Position numbers and translations under genes: made by a program
Shown here: positions 35,034 through 45,609 of the stretch, piece after piece
How the letters are laid out: the number at the start of each line of letters is the position of its first letter
Position numbering within the stretch: the stretch's first letter is position 1
Assembly (NCBI GenBank): GCA_002402105.1
Contig: NVVD01000014.1
Span: forward strand, 46,188 to 110,187
DNA: 64,000 nt
Direction: 5' to 3'
Source: Candidatus Cloacimonadota bacterium
GTDB taxonomy: Bacteria; Muiribacteriota; UBA6191
Notes under the pieces: model-generated
What the model was told of the DNA's origin: nothing
The model's database searches: none
Seen by the model: the letters and a program-made list of their open reading frames with translations, nothing else

Positions 35034-35648
35034 TTATTCATCAATAATTTCAAACCGTTTTTTAAAGTTTTTTCGTCTCGGTCGTTTCAAATCCTCATTA
35101 GCATAGCCAAAACATACCATTGGCCCAAGCCCATATCTAGAAGGCGTTTTTAAATATAATTTAATATCATCTTCTGCAATTAGAGGCCCCGACATAACAC
35201 AACTACCTAGCCCTAAGTCCGTAGCTTTTAAAAGCATATTTTGAATAGCTAAGCCTATACTAAAAACATCTCCAGATACTATACTTTGACAACCATACTC
35301 TTTAAATATTTGCATTGAAAAGCTAGGAGGCTTTGTGTAATAACTAATCATGAGTACAGGAGCTCCACGAAAATGCACAAAGTTTTTTGCATATTCAAAA
35401 AAGTATGGATGTCTTTTTTGTAAAACTTCTTTTTTACTGTCTACCATAGCTTCAACAAGATTAGCAAGATCTAAAATCATTGCTTTATTTTTAATAAAGG
35501 TAAAGTAGTAGCCTTGCCTATTACTATTAGATGGAGCAAAAGAAGCCGCAGAAACAAGAGACTCTAATATATCATCATCAACCTCTATATCTTTGTAAAC
35601 TCGAATAGATCTTCTTTTTTGAATAAGATCATCAATATTCTTACCCAT
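35034..35648 (-). CDS. Nitroreductase-family flavoprotein
   Basis: A 204-residue oxidoreductase of the NfsB/FMN nitroreductase fold. The start IDDLIQKRRSIRVYKDIEVD carries the R-R-S-x-R FMN-phosphate motif. AASFAPSNSNRQGYYFTFI and the C-terminal LGLGSCVMSGPLIAEDDI segment complete the usual FMN site. It is expected to use NAD(P)H and FMN to reduce nitro compounds or quinones in the cytoplasm. The length is typical. AAGGA precedes the ATG. It appears to be a single-gene unit. Confidence 0.9.
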   Translation of the reverse strand: MGKNIDDLIQKRRSIRVYKDIEVDDDILESLVSAASFAPSNSNRQGYYFTFIKNKAMILDLANLVEAMVDSKKEVLQKRHPYFFEYAKNFVHFRGAPVLMISYYTKPPSFSMQIFKEYGCQSIVSGDVFSIGLAIQNMLLKATDLGLGSCVMSGPLIAEDDIKLYLKTPSRYGLGPMVCFGYANEDLKRPRRKNFKKRFEIIDE

Positions 35649-35773
35649 TTTATATCCTTTTTAAAGTTAGGCATTTCTTTTTCAAAAGAATCTATTTTAA
35701 AGGATTTTTATCCCACTCTATTAGAAATAAAGGTTCTGTTGTTAAAGCTAATTTACCACAAAGAGGTAATACT

Positions 35774-38700
35774 TTATTTATTAAGTAAAGTGCTTAAAGT
35801 ATCTGAAAAACTTGATAAATTATTTGATGTTTCAGATATTTTTAAAACCCCTTTACTATTATCTTCTACTGATTTTGCCACCATATTTATTGCCTTAGAA
35901 ATTTGACTTGATTTCTCTGCTGCTACATTTACGTTTTGAGCAATTTCTTGAACCGTAGCTGATTGCTCTTCTACTGCTCCGGCAATAGAAACTTGGGCAA
36001 AACTAATTTCATCTATTTTTTCTTTAAATGCATTAATACCTTTAACTACTTTTGAAGTGTCTGATTGGATAGAGGATACTTGCTCTGATATTTTTTCTGT
36101 TGCTTGTGCTGTTTGATTTGCAAGTTCTTTTACTTCATTTGCAACAACTCCAAAGCCTTTACCAGCTTCGCCTGCTCTAGCAGCCTCAATAGTAGCATTT
36201 AAAGCCAGTAAATTTGTTTGATCTGCAATCGTAGTAATTATTTTTATGATATCTCCAATTTCTTTGGAGCTAATACTTAAGTGCTCAATATCTTCATTCG
36301 TTTGATTTGTTAAACTAACTGCTGTTGAAACAATTTCAGATGAAACGTGAGCTGATTTTGAAATCTCTGAAATTGCAGCTAACATCTCTTCTGAGGCTAC
36401 AGCTATTGATTGAATGTTATCTGTCATTTCTTCAGAGTCTGAAGCCACATGGATAGCTAGTTCTGCTGTTTCTTGAGATGTAATTGTCATTGCTCCTGAA
36501 ATACTTAATAAACTAGTACTGCTATTTTTTAAATCTAATGATGTAGTATTGACACTATCTAATACTGAACTCATATGTTCATTCATTTCATGTTCACGTA
36601 TTTTTTGATTCACTTCATCAGTAATGATTTCCCAAGCAATCATAGGCCCCATAAAGATACCTTTATTATCTAAGATTGCACTTACTTTAAGACTCAGGGT
36701 TTCTTCTAGAAATTTGATTTCACAACTATATGGTAAGTTTTTTACATCTTGAATCATAGCTTTTTGAAAAGAAGGATCTTTATCAAAGATATTATAATTT
36801 GAACCAACAATTTCTGAAATGGATCTGGTTAAACCACTTTGTAGCTTAGATAAATTTTCAATCGATGCTGGATTCATATATGTAACAATACCTTCTAAAT
36901 CTTCTGTTATAATATTGACAGGAGCGTTATGAGTCATAGCTGCAATTTTCGCCATTTTTCTATCATTTATTAATTTATCTGCTTCTGCTTTTAGCTTCTC
37001 ACTGATTACAGTATAGGTCAGCATCGGCCCGATATAATCACCAGTAGAACTAATAATAGCAGAGACTAAAACTTCTAATTTCTCACCCTTGAAGTCAATT
37101 ATATCTTCATAAGGTAGATTTTTTTCATCTTTAATAATGTTCTTTAGATTTGATAAACTATAGTCTAAGCTAAAAAGAGATTTCTCTACTAAAAAATTAT
37201 TTTCTATTTTTAACCCCATTTTTAATAATGACTTTTGTGCTTGTGGATTTATATACCATAAATCTCCATTTGGTTTTGCACATAAAATATTTGATGGAGC
37301 ATTATCAATAATTGATAGCCTAACAGATAAAAACTTCGACATTTCATTTAAAGATTCTGCCAAATCAAAAAACTCATCTTCTGTTGAAACCTTCATTGTT
37401 TTACTCAGGTTTCCTTTTGAAATATTTTGAGCAAAACTTACAGTGTCCAAAATAGGTGTAATTACACTAGACTTTACATTTGAAATAATAAAATACAAAA
37501 TCACACCAATCAAAAATAAAACGCTCACAACAACAGTAGATAACTCATCTTTAATTGAATCTAAAATGGATAAAGATTTTTTCTTATCTTTTTCTGTAAT
37601 AATTGTCCATTGAGTCGAAAATACATCTATCACATCCCAAGAAGATAAAACCTCATCTCCTTTATAGTTTTTAATCACTTGCGTATCTTTTAGTTTAAAT
37701 TTTGCTTCTGTTGTTTTTTGTGAAGATTTAATAGCCTGAGTTATTATTGTTTTATCTAAATTAAAAGAGCTATTTAAAGTGTAGTCTTCATTTAAAAAAG
37801 AACTTGATCTTAAATGATTATCTGGCCCAACTAAATAGGACTCTAAGCTTTCTTCTTTGTTTGAGCCTTTTTGTACTAAATCATTTAAGCTTTTAGATGA
37901 AATTTGAAGAACCAAAACCATTGTTAGCTCTCCATCTGATTCAATTGGAACCCCAATAAAAGAACTTGGCTTATTTTTACTTGGTACATAAGACGAAAAG
38001 TCAGCAAAAGAAAATCTTTTTTCTTTTTCTATAATATCTCTTACAACTTTTGCTAAACCACTATTTTTAAACTTTCCTTTTAATAAATTTGTTTGATAGT
38101 CCTCTTTTTTATCTACACTATAAAAACAATATCCTTTTGTATTAATCAAAAATAAATCTTCGTAATTTTTATCTTGTACATATTTACTAAAAAAATCATT
38201 TTCCCATTTTTTATTTTTTACTAAACCATCTGTTCCCAGTTTTGGGATAAAAGCTTCATTAACACTCATTTCTGAGATAATTGCCCAATTTTCTTCACCA
38301 AATGCAATAGATGAATATACTGAAAGAACTAAACCATCTACATAGTTTCTAACAATTTCAGTTCCTTCTATTCCCATTAAAGCTGCCTCTACAGAAAGAG
38401 TTTCTATAGCCTCTTTTTCTGGCTTTAAAAAAGAGTTTATTATATTTTTATTTTCTTTATCAAATAAAGACTCAGAGCGCATTAGTTTATTTGAGCCAAC
38501 TAAATAGGTTTCTCCCGTTTCTCCAAGCCCTTCACGCTCTCCCACTAATTCACTAAATTTATCAATTAATATTTGAAAAACTAAAACTCCAAGTCTTTTT
38601 TCTCCCTCAAAAATTGGACTTGCAACAAAACCAGCTGGTTTATTATTAATTGGAAGATATGTGTTAAAATCAATAAACGATACCTCACCCTGATCTAATT

Positions 38701-39463
38701 CATTTACTTCTTCAAACAACTCCGCTAGGTTTGTTTCTGAATATGGCCCATCTGTTAAAGATGTTGCAAAGTCAGGGTTTTTTAGCATTGAATAAACAAT
38801 ATTACCTGATTTGGCCTCTATAAAAAATATATTTTCATATTCTAATTTTTCTGAATAAGACTCTATTATATAAGCATATTTTTGATGAACTTTAGAGTAC
38901 AAGGACTCGGTATTGTCATCACCAGACTCTAAAAGATATAAAGTTTGAAGAGCATAAGATTTATCATTCAAGTTTTCTAGTAATAAGTCTTTTTCAATCT
39001 CTTCATCCGTTACTTTTAAAATTTTTGGAAAGTAATTTTCTTTATAATATTTTGATAGTTTTTCTTTTTCAACTGAAACATCATACGCATCAAAAGCATT
39101 TAAAAAGTCTTTCATTGCATCAATATTCATTTTATTTTCTGCTGCGACCATAACTTCATTTTCAATAGTTCTAAGGTAGTTATTGACTGCAACTTGCTTA
39201 TTTTTAATAGAAATATTAATTTTTGAAAAAGCTTCATCTTTTAAAGTTGTTACAACATCAGATAAACCTTCTATATCTCTTCTTTTATTCTCAAAAAAAT
39301 CTTTAACTTGCTCTTTTTTAATATCATTTCGTGCACTTAAATCTCTGTAAGTATTTTTTGTCAAAGTTGATATCATTAAAAAATAAAATAAAACTCCCAC
39401 TATTACTACTGGGAAAACTCCCATTATTAAATGGGATAACCCTAATTTATCTGACAATTTCAT
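35774..39463 (-). CDS. Very large methyl-accepting chemotaxis protein with dCache and tandem PAS-like domains
   Basis: A 1229-residue chemoreceptor. A first membrane helix (8-33) is followed by about 610 periplasmic residues that contain two related halves ('[20 protein letters not shown]' and '[20 protein letters not shown]'), consistent with Cache-type ligand binding. A second helix lies near 645-668, then HAMP, then two PAS-like units starting near 718 and 843 of the same type as in the 633-residue receptor. The signalling domain has its hairpin [20 protein letters not shown] near 1080-1110. AGGAA precedes the ATG. It combines an outside and an inside sensor. The ligands are unknown. Confidence 0.93.
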   Translation of the reverse strand: MKLSDKLGLSHLIMGVFPVVIVGVLFYFLMISTLTKNTYRDLSARNDIKKEQVKDFFENKRRDIEGLSDVVTTLKDEAFSKINISIKNKQVAVNNYLRTIENEVMVAAENKMNIDAMKDFLNAFDAYDVSVEKEKLSKYYKENYFPKILKVTDEEIEKDLLLENLNDKSYALQTLYLLESGDDNTESLYSKVHQKYAYIIESYSEKLEYENIFFIEAKSGNIVYSMLKNPDFATSLTDGPYSETNLAELFEEVNELDQGEVSFIDFNTYLPINNKPAGFVASPIFEGEKRLGVLVFQILIDKFSELVGEREGLGETGETYLVGSNKLMRSESLFDKENKNIINSFLKPEKEAIETLSVEAALMGIEGTEIVRNYVDGLVLSVYSSIAFGEENWAIISEMSVNEAFIPKLGTDGLVKNKKWENDFFSKYVQDKNYEDLFLINTKGYCFYSVDKKEDYQTNLLKGKFKNSGLAKVVRDIIEKEKRFSFADFSSYVPSKNKPSSFIGVPIESDGELTMVLVLQISSKSLNDLVQKGSNKEESLESYLVGPDNHLRSSSFLNEDYTLNSSFNLDKTIITQAIKSSQKTTEAKFKLKDTQVIKNYKGDEVLSSWDVIDVFSTQWTIITEKDKKKSLSILDSIKDELSTVVVSVLFLIGVILYFIISNVKSSVITPILDTVSFAQNISKGNLSKTMKVSTEDEFFDLAESLNEMSKFLSVRLSIIDNAPSNILCAKPNGDLWYINPQAQKSLLKMGLKIENNFLVEKSLFSLDYSLSNLKNIIKDEKNLPYEDIIDFKGEKLEVLVSAIISSTGDYIGPMLTYTVISEKLKAEADKLINDRKMAKIAAMTHNAPVNIITEDLEGIVTYMNPASIENLSKLQSGLTRSISEIVGSNYNIFDKDPSFQKAMIQDVKNLPYSCEIKFLEETLSLKVSAILDNKGIFMGPMIAWEIITDEVNQKIREHEMNEHMSSVLDSVNTTSLDLKNSSTSLLSISGAMTITSQETAELAIHVASDSEEMTDNIQSIAVASEEMLAAISEISKSAHVSSEIVSTAVSLTNQTNEDIEHLSISSKEIGDIIKIITTIADQTNLLALNATIEAARAGEAGKGFGVVANEVKELANQTAQATEKISEQVSSIQSDTSKVVKGINAFKEKIDEISFAQVSIAGAVEEQSATVQEIAQNVNVAAEKSSQISKAINMVAKSVEDNSKGVLKISETSNNLSSFSDTLSTLLNK

Positions 39464-39555
39464 AGTTTTCCTGACACTTTTTTGTACTTGAGCATAAATA
39501 GTTTTTTTGTTTTAAACATATACCAAATACATTTAAAAGCACCATAGCAAATGAA

Positions 39556-40341
39556 TTATTTATTCTTTTTTACAGAGTTTACTCCGCCCTTTAAAAAAAA
39601 GTAGTTTTTATAAGCGTATTTCTCTAAATAATATTGTAACCATCTAACTTGTTTTCCTACAGCATCATAGATGTACAAAGTTTTTTCTTTTTTTAAGTAA
39701 CCACTTTTAAGAACTTTTTGCAATTTAGTCAAAGTAATTGTTTTAATTTTATTTTTAAATTTAAACTTAGGAATAAATTTAATTTGAAATTTATCACGAA
39801 TATCAATTAATAGTGACTCTTTTAATGATGCACCTTTATCAAAGTCATTAAAAGCTAACATTTTAGATTGAAAATCTTTTTTAGCAATTAGCTTTGAAGT
39901 ATCAACTGGAGAATCACCAAGTAAAAAAGATTTTTTGGGATTTTTTTTAACCCAAGCAAAAACTCCTGCATCATAAACAAAAATATTTTTATGACCTTTA
40001 TCATGTAGTTTTTGGGTTGCTTTATAACTTTTTGAACAAGTTATCCCATTACAATAAAAAACAAATGGTACATTTGGATTCTTTAACATTTTTTTTTTCA
40101 TTTTAGAATAAAAAGACCTTTTAGATAAGGGCAGATTAATTGCTTTTTGAATATGAACTACTTTATATTCAAACTCTGAACGAACATCAACAATAACAGA
40201 TTTATCATAATCTTTTATTAGCTGTTTTGTTGAGATTGGTGTTAAATCACTATATTTTTTTCTCAAAGGAAAATCATTGGAGTAAGATAGTGAATAAATT
40301 ATTGGTGCTAATACTAAGAAAACTATTTTTTTAAAATACAT
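39556..40341 (-). CDS. Exported protein with two rhodanese-like domains
   Basis: A 261-residue protein with a signal peptide (IVFLVLAPIIYSLSYS). The first rhodanese domain (about 35-130) has VIVDVRSEFEYKVVHIQKAI and an active-site Cys in FVFYCNGITCSK. The second (about 160-255) has LLIDIRDKFQIKFIP but reads LYIYDAVGKQVRW where the catalytic Cys should be, so it is probably inactive. Periplasmic sulfur transfer or binding is likely. GAAGGA precedes the ATG. It is a single-gene unit downstream of the large chemoreceptor. Confidence 0.86.
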   Translation of the reverse strand: MYFKKIVFLVLAPIIYSLSYSNDFPLRKKYSDLTPISTKQLIKDYDKSVIVDVRSEFEYKVVHIQKAINLPLSKRSFYSKMKKKMLKNPNVPFVFYCNGITCSKSYKATQKLHDKGHKNIFVYDAGVFAWVKKNPKKSFLLGDSPVDTSKLIAKKDFQSKMLAFNDFDKGASLKESLLIDIRDKFQIKFIPKFKFKNKIKTITLTKLQKVLKSGYLKKEKTLYIYDAVGKQVRWLQYYLEKYAYKNYFFLKGGVNSVKKNK

Positions 40342-40703
40342 GACTGTTCCTTCTTTTTAATATTTAGATTATTTTATATTAAGATACTCTTTAGTTCAAG
40401 TTAATCTCAACTCTGTGTTTGAACAAATAATATCTAATCATAGAGATTATTATTTAAAGCTTACAGATAAAAAAAGTAAACATCTACAACAATCAATCTC
40501 ATTTTTTTAAATGCATTTTCAAAAGGACATTAAATAAAACATCACTACAGTTTTATAATCAATATCTATAGGAGTTTTAGATAGAGTTACCAATTAAAAA
40601 CACTCTAGTATAAGTTTTGTAACTCACAACAAAAAAATGTTTGCTATTTATTTTTTATCTATTATTATAATAATCAACAACAACTATGAATAGGGAGAAT
40701 ACA
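40342..40703. other. Divergent intergenic region, about 360 bases
   Basis: This A+T-rich stretch lies between the rhodanese gene (-) and the porin gene (+). I see no RNA gene, repeat or convincing Pho-box-like direct repeat. Two promoters are expected here, but no clear consensus pair could be singled out by eye. Confidence 0.5.
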
Positions 40704-42122
40704 ATGAAACTATGTAAATTCGGGATCAGCTTTTTAATCGCTAACTCACTAACTTTTGCTTACTCTACAACTAGAGATGAGCTTTCAACATTAAAAATGC
40801 AAATGGCAAAAATGCAACAAGCAATGCTTAAGCTACAATCAAAAATTGAAAAATCTGAGACAAAAACTATAAAAAGTGATACTCAAGGTTTTAAATTTAA
40901 CGGAGAGCTTAGATTTCGATATAATATGTTTGAAGATGATGCCCCAGCTGGAAACACCACTGACCATAGTGACACAAAAACAGATTATAGAATGAGACTT
41001 GGAATTTCTAAAGCTTTTGATAGAGGCGATATGTTTCTACAACTTCAGCAAAGAGATACTTTTGGTTCAAGAGACGGAAATCTTGCTACAGAGTCTAGTA
41101 AAGGCTTTGATTTACACCAAGCTTGGTTTAACCTACATTTAGATGATGAAAAGAAAAACACTGTAAAACTTGGTCGAATGATGACTAAGTTTGGTAGTGG
41201 TAGAGTACTTGGTTGGAGAAACTGGAACTCAGTTGGTCAAGTATTTGATGGTGTTTTATTCAAAAATAGATCAAAAAGTAATTTTGACTTTGATGCTTTT
41301 TACTTTAAAGTTGATCGTGATCCTACAGCATTTGTAGCACCAGTTCCAGCTACTAGTGATGAAAGAGACTTATTTGGTGCTAATTTATACTGGAAGGATG
41401 TATTTGACGGTAAATTAATGGGATATCTTTATCAAAGAAATACTCAAGCAAATAATCTTGTAGATTCTGATCGTCTATCAACCTATGGTTTAAATTATAC
41501 TAAAAGTGTAAACAAATGGAAGTTCAACGCTGAATACGCATGGCAAGATGGAGATGCTACTCTTGCTGGTGTTAATACTGGATACGATGGTGACATGTTA
41601 ATTGCAAAAGCAATGTATACACTTAGTGAAGACAAAGAAAACCATAGTAAAAGATCAATTGGTGTTGAATATAATGCTTACTCTGGTAATGATGCTGGAG
41701 CAAGTAACTCAGGTTGGCAACCACTTTATCCAAATCGTCATGGTTTCTTAGGATATGCTGATGTATTCTACCAACAAAACATCAATGATTTAATTTTTCA
41801 CTATGAGTCAAAAATTAACAAAAGAAATAGTTACAAAATTTCTTTTCATAATTTTGAGTTAAATGATGTTAATGATGCAGTTTATTATAGAAAGAAAAAT
41901 TATGTAGCAACTCAAGGTGCTGCTGGTAATCTTGAAGATGATTTAGGTAGTGAGTGGAATGTTAAATTTACTCATAAGTACTCTAAAGACATGAAAATGA
42001 CTGTTGGATATAACAGATTTTCTTCAGGAGACTTTTATAGTAATACTGCAAACCAAACAACAGGTAATACTTATTCATTCGACTCAGAGTTTACTTTTGT
42101 TGAAACTACTTTAAAGTTCTAG
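40704..42122 (+). CDS. Outer-membrane porin with N-terminal coiled coil
   Basis: From ATG 40704 the product has 472 residues. The in-frame ATG 18 bases earlier is itself followed by the AGGGAG site that serves 40704. A signal peptide (FGISFLIANSLTFAYS) precedes a short coiled coil of about 35 residues (LSTLKMQMAKMQQAMLKLQS), then a beta-barrel with alternating strands (FNGELRFRYNMF, YRMRLGISKAF, MFLQLQQRDTF) that ends in the aromatic strand FVETTLKF. This is the layout of phosphate-selective or general porins. The following PstS-like gene, nine bases away, suggests anion uptake. Confidence 0.85.
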   Translation: MKLCKFGISFLIANSLTFAYSTTRDELSTLKMQMAKMQQAMLKLQSKIEKSETKTIKSDTQGFKFNGELRFRYNMFEDDAPAGNTTDHSDTKTDYRMRLGISKAFDRGDMFLQLQQRDTFGSRDGNLATESSKGFDLHQAWFNLHLDDEKKNTVKLGRMMTKFGSGRVLGWRNWNSVGQVFDGVLFKNRSKSNFDFDAFYFKVDRDPTAFVAPVPATSDERDLFGANLYWKDVFDGKLMGYLYQRNTQANNLVDSDRLSTYGLNYTKSVNKWKFNAEYAWQDGDATLAGVNTGYDGDMLIAKAMYTLSEDKENHSKRSIGVEYNAYSGNDAGASNSGWQPLYPNRHGFLGYADVFYQQNINDLIFHYESKINKRNSYKISFHNFELNDVNDAVYYRKKNYVATQGAAGNLEDDLGSEWNVKFTHKYSKDMKMTVGYNRFSSGDFYSNTANQTTGNTYSFDSEFTFVETTLKF

Positions 42123-42131
42123 GAGACCTTA

Positions 42132-43001
42132 ATGAAACATTTAATTATATTATTTTGTTTCACTTTCGTTGCTTTCGCTGCTGATAAAACAGCAGTGATT
42201 AAGTATCGAGGCTGTGGAATTACAAAAAAAGCATACATGAAAGAGCTTGCCGCTGCTTTTACTAAAAAGTACAAAGTAGAAGTCTCTATTGAAGGTGGAG
42301 GGGCAACAAAAGGTATCCGCTCTGCTAATGATGGAGAAGTAGATGTTGGTGGTTCATGTCGCCAGTGTTTATTTGGTAGTGATGCTGAGAAAAAAGTTAA
42401 ACTACATCCTGTAGCTTGGGATGCACTAGCTATTATTGTTAATAAAAACAACCCAGTAAAATCTATTACTTTACAGCAACTAAAAGATGTAATGCTTGGT
42501 AAAGTTACTAATTGGAAAGATTTAGGCGGAGAAGATAAAACGCTTCATTTTTTCAAACGTAATGGTAAAATTTCTGGTGTTGGGCGAATGGCTCGTGAGC
42601 TTATTTTTATGGACGTTGATATTGACTTTGTTGCAACACAGTCATTCAAATCATCTGGCCCACTAGAAAAAGCTATTTTAAAAGATACTTACGGAATTGC
42701 TGTTACTGGTATATCTAGTGCAAGAAAAAGAGATGTTAAAGTTTTAGGCCTTGATGGTTATGAACTAAGTAAAGAAAACATCATGAAAGGTAAATACCCT
42801 TTGTATCGACCTTTATATCTTGTAACTAATAAAAAGCCGACTAAACTTGCTAAGAAATTTATTAAATTTGCTAAAAGTAAAGCTGGTCAAAAGATTATTA
42901 GTGACCAAGGCACTGTAAACCTAAGAGAGGGTAAAAAACTCTGGCCAGTCTACAGAAAAGCCATGAAAGCATTAGAAAAGAAATATAAGAAAAAAAAATA
43001 A
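42132..43001 (+). CDS. PstS-like periplasmic phosphate-binding protein
   Basis: A 289-residue protein with a signal peptide (LIILFCFTFVAFAAD). The PBP/PstS-like motifs are visible: 'IEGGGATKGIRSANDGEVDVGG' with the Gly/Ser-rich ligand loop, 'AWDALAIIVNKNNPVKSI', 'QQLKDVMLGKVTNWKDLGG' and SGVGRMARELIF. It may bind phosphate or a similar oxyanion. Four Cys, including GGSCRQCLFG, are unusual for the family. AGGAG precedes the ATG. It follows the porin gene and is the last gene before a terminator. No pstCAB transporter genes are present nearby. Confidence 0.86.
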   Translation: MKHLIILFCFTFVAFAADKTAVIKYRGCGITKKAYMKELAAAFTKKYKVEVSIEGGGATKGIRSANDGEVDVGGSCRQCLFGSDAEKKVKLHPVAWDALAIIVNKNNPVKSITLQQLKDVMLGKVTNWKDLGGEDKTLHFFKRNGKISGVGRMARELIFMDVDIDFVATQSFKSSGPLEKAILKDTYGIAVTGISSARKRDVKVLGLDGYELSKENIMKGKYPLYRPLYLVTNKKPTKLAKKFIKFAKSKAGQKIISDQGTVNLREGKKLWPVYRKAMKALEKKYKKKK

Positions 43002-43016
43002 TTTCTTTACTAAAGT

Positions 43017-43047
43017 AAAAAAACCACTCCTAGTGAGTGGTTTTTTT
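43017..43047. terminator. Bidirectional rho-independent terminator
   Basis: CCACTC and GAGTGG form a stem around CTAGT, flanked by seven A and seven T. It serves the PstS-like gene (+) and the convergent outer-membrane protein gene (-). Confidence 0.9.
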
Positions 43048-43050
43048 GCT

Positions 43051-45600
43051 TTAAAAGTCCATACTAAGCTTTAGTTTATATAAAGTAGCTGAGTACCCTA
43101 AACCTTTAGAAGAAGGAGCTTCTTTTTCAAATTTATATTGACCTTCTAAATAAGCATCTTTAAAAAGGTTTTTATGTACATTTACTTTAATTTGCTCTAA
43201 GTCACTATTATCTTTTGTATTGTGATCTTTTGATTTACCTTTTGTCAAATCAACACCTATTCTTAAACCGTTTACTCCTGGAGTATATACAATACCAGAG
43301 CCTAAACGATATTCTGATTTATTATCAAGCCCAGCTCTTTTAGTTGATAAAATACTGGCATTTGTTCTAAATTTTGAACTGAATATTTTTTCTAATCTCA
43401 AACCTGATTCATCATCTTCTTGTAATAGTTTTGCTACATGATCCATTTCATTTTGAGCCCTGTAGTTTGCTGTTATTGTCATTCGTTTTCTTAAAGACTT
43501 TGTCACCTCAAAGTTTTGTCTAAAGGTCATTTTATCAATTGTTGAGTTTCTATTATACCTATCTTTTTGATCAAAACGATATTTTAACTTATATGATTTT
43601 GGCAATGTCCATTTTAAATCATAGGAGTAATTTTCATTTTGAGTCAATACCCTTTGAGCTACTTTTTCTTCTTCTTTTCTAAAACGATATGATAATCTAT
43701 GGAATACATTTTTATTTTGTTTATATCTAATTTGTTGTGAACTTGTAATTGTTTTTACAGGATGAGTTGGAGTGATATAATCTCTTGTAATCTCTTGATT
43801 AATATTTGATAAATCAATTTGTGTAATTTCTTTTATAATACGTCTTTTTTCTTCTTGTTTTAACTTTGAAGAAATTTGAAACTTTCTATTAGGTTTATAG
43901 TTTATATTTATACTTGATGAATGCGACTCATTTGCTTCATTTTTTAAAAAGTTTTCTGCATCTCTTTGAATCCATTCAACTTTTGTTCTAAATTTTCTTC
44001 CATTTTTATAATGCAATTGCACCTTATGATCTTTATTTTTTTCATTGGTAAAATTTTTAAATTTATCCTCAGACTTTCTATCTTTAAATGAATAATTCCA
44101 TGAAAAGTTTTTCATGTTAGTTGAAGAAAAAGAAATCTCTTTTGTATCTACTTCATTTTCTGATGCTCCAATGGTAGCTCTTGTTTGTATTTCATTATCC
44201 AAACTCACATCTATATTTTGTGAAAAAGGTAAAGATACACCTAACTTCTTTTTTCTAAAGGTAGAATAATTGTTTAAAATACCCGCTCTATAAATAGGGC
44301 TATTTTCATTTCTATATCCACCTCTAAACTTCAATAAGTTTCCTACTTTTGCTGTAAAGTCTCCACCAATAGCTTGAAACCTTTTAGTATCTTTTAAAGA
44401 GTCATCATTTAAGTTTGTTTGAGATTTTTGAAAGGTTTCATGAAAAGTTATCTTATCTGACTGATAATTATACGCTATTGAATCTTGATCTACATCTCCA
44501 ACCAAATCAGAGTCTGTACCTAAGTTAACAAAATCTTTTTTACCAATCGAACGAAAATTTGGGTCAATTCTTTCTTTATTATATCTAAATTTATTTCTAT
44601 TTTTTTTATAAGATAAATTTAAGTCTAAAGCATTTCCGCTAATCGTTGGTAAAGTATTTGATACAATATCTTGTTGATCTACAGAGTGTGCTAGCTCCAT
44701 ATCTATTTTTAAACCACTACTCAGATTTAAATGTAAATCTGTTTCTATAATATTTAATTGATGAGGCTTTGCAAAATTAGATAAAATTAAAGAATCATCA
44801 ATTTGATCTTTTTCCATGGCCCAAGATAAACCAATACGATTTTTTGAATTAAAACGATACTCTTGCCTTGTTGCAAAAATTCTATTTTTAAAAGAAGACC
44901 CATCTCTTGATGACTCATATTCAATAATAATATTTGATGTATTTTCAATTGGTAACAACTCTTGTGAAAATCTTAAACTACCACCTTCATAATCAAACTC
45001 GTAATCGATACCTTTTACAAGCAACTTTCCATCTATTGTAACTTTTTCACTACCTACAACTACTGGTGTTTTCTTTAAAATATATTCACTTTGTAAGCCA
45101 TTTCCAAAAAATTGTTCTCTTTCTTCTTGCCCTTCTGAGCGTGATATTAAATAACTTGACTTTAATTTACGAAAAGTTTTTGAAAAATAAATTCCAAGAG
45201 CTTTTTTATTATTTAATACATATTTTGTACCCTTTAAATCAAGAGAGATTCGTCCAAGAGCAAGTTCAAAGTCTCTTCCTTTAATATTCATTAAGATTTT
45301 TTCATCTTCATCTCTATCATTTGAATCATCAAAAACAGCATTTATACTTATACCCTTTCCTATTTTTCCACGTACATTTATCCTTGTATGTTGATCAAAT
45401 TTTGAATCAGTAATGATTTGTGGATTTTTTTGGAGGAATTGATTGAAGTCTCCTTTATATCTATATTCATTAAACTCTATTTCTTTATTTCCGTAAATTT
45501 CTAGTTCTCTGTGTTCTGAACGAAATGCACGAATTTCCTGTACATCACTTGATGTACAAAATAAAATAAAAGTAAATATGTATAATTTAAAGAATTTCAC
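43051..45600 (-). CDS. Large predicted outer-membrane beta-barrel protein, family not recognised
   Basis: An 849-residue exported protein. A short signal (LYIFTFILFCTSSDV) leads into a region with INVRGKIGKGISINAVFDDS and VTIDGKLLVKGIDYEFDYEG. After that come many short amphipathic strands ending in an aromatic last strand (LYKLKLSMDF), as in outer-membrane barrels. There is no TonB box or plug domain. The start is GTG at 45600, nine bases after the recombinase stop. Lys and Arg are frequent in the turns. I cannot name its cargo; a surface assembly role is possible. Confidence 0.7.
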   Translation of the reverse strand: MKFFKLYIFTFILFCTSSDVQEIRAFRSEHRELEIYGNKEIEFNEYRYKGDFNQFLQKNPQIITDSKFDQHTRINVRGKIGKGISINAVFDDSNDRDEDEKILMNIKGRDFELALGRISLDLKGTKYVLNNKKALGIYFSKTFRKLKSSYLISRSEGQEEREQFFGNGLQSEYILKKTPVVVGSEKVTIDGKLLVKGIDYEFDYEGGSLRFSQELLPIENTSNIIIEYESSRDGSSFKNRIFATRQEYRFNSKNRIGLSWAMEKDQIDDSLILSNFAKPHQLNIIETDLHLNLSSGLKIDMELAHSVDQQDIVSNTLPTISGNALDLNLSYKKNRNKFRYNKERIDPNFRSIGKKDFVNLGTDSDLVGDVDQDSIAYNYQSDKITFHETFQKSQTNLNDDSLKDTKRFQAIGGDFTAKVGNLLKFRGGYRNENSPIYRAGILNNYSTFRKKKLGVSLPFSQNIDVSLDNEIQTRATIGASENEVDTKEISFSSTNMKNFSWNYSFKDRKSEDKFKNFTNEKNKDHKVQLHYKNGRKFRTKVEWIQRDAENFLKNEANESHSSSININYKPNRKFQISSKLKQEEKRRIIKEITQIDLSNINQEITRDYITPTHPVKTITSSQQIRYKQNKNVFHRLSYRFRKEEEKVAQRVLTQNENYSYDLKWTLPKSYKLKYRFDQKDRYNRNSTIDKMTFRQNFEVTKSLRKRMTITANYRAQNEMDHVAKLLQEDDESGLRLEKIFSSKFRTNASILSTKRAGLDNKSEYRLGSGIVYTPGVNGLRIGVDLTKGKSKDHNTKDNSDLEQIKVNVHKNLFKDAYLEGQYKFEKEAPSSKGLGYSATLYKLKLSMDF

Positions 45601-45609
45601 AAATAGTTT

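Noticed and set aside
40342..40703. Pho-box sites upstream of the porin/PstS-like pair
   Set aside because: No pair of CTGTCAT-like direct repeats with proper spacing could be found by eye.
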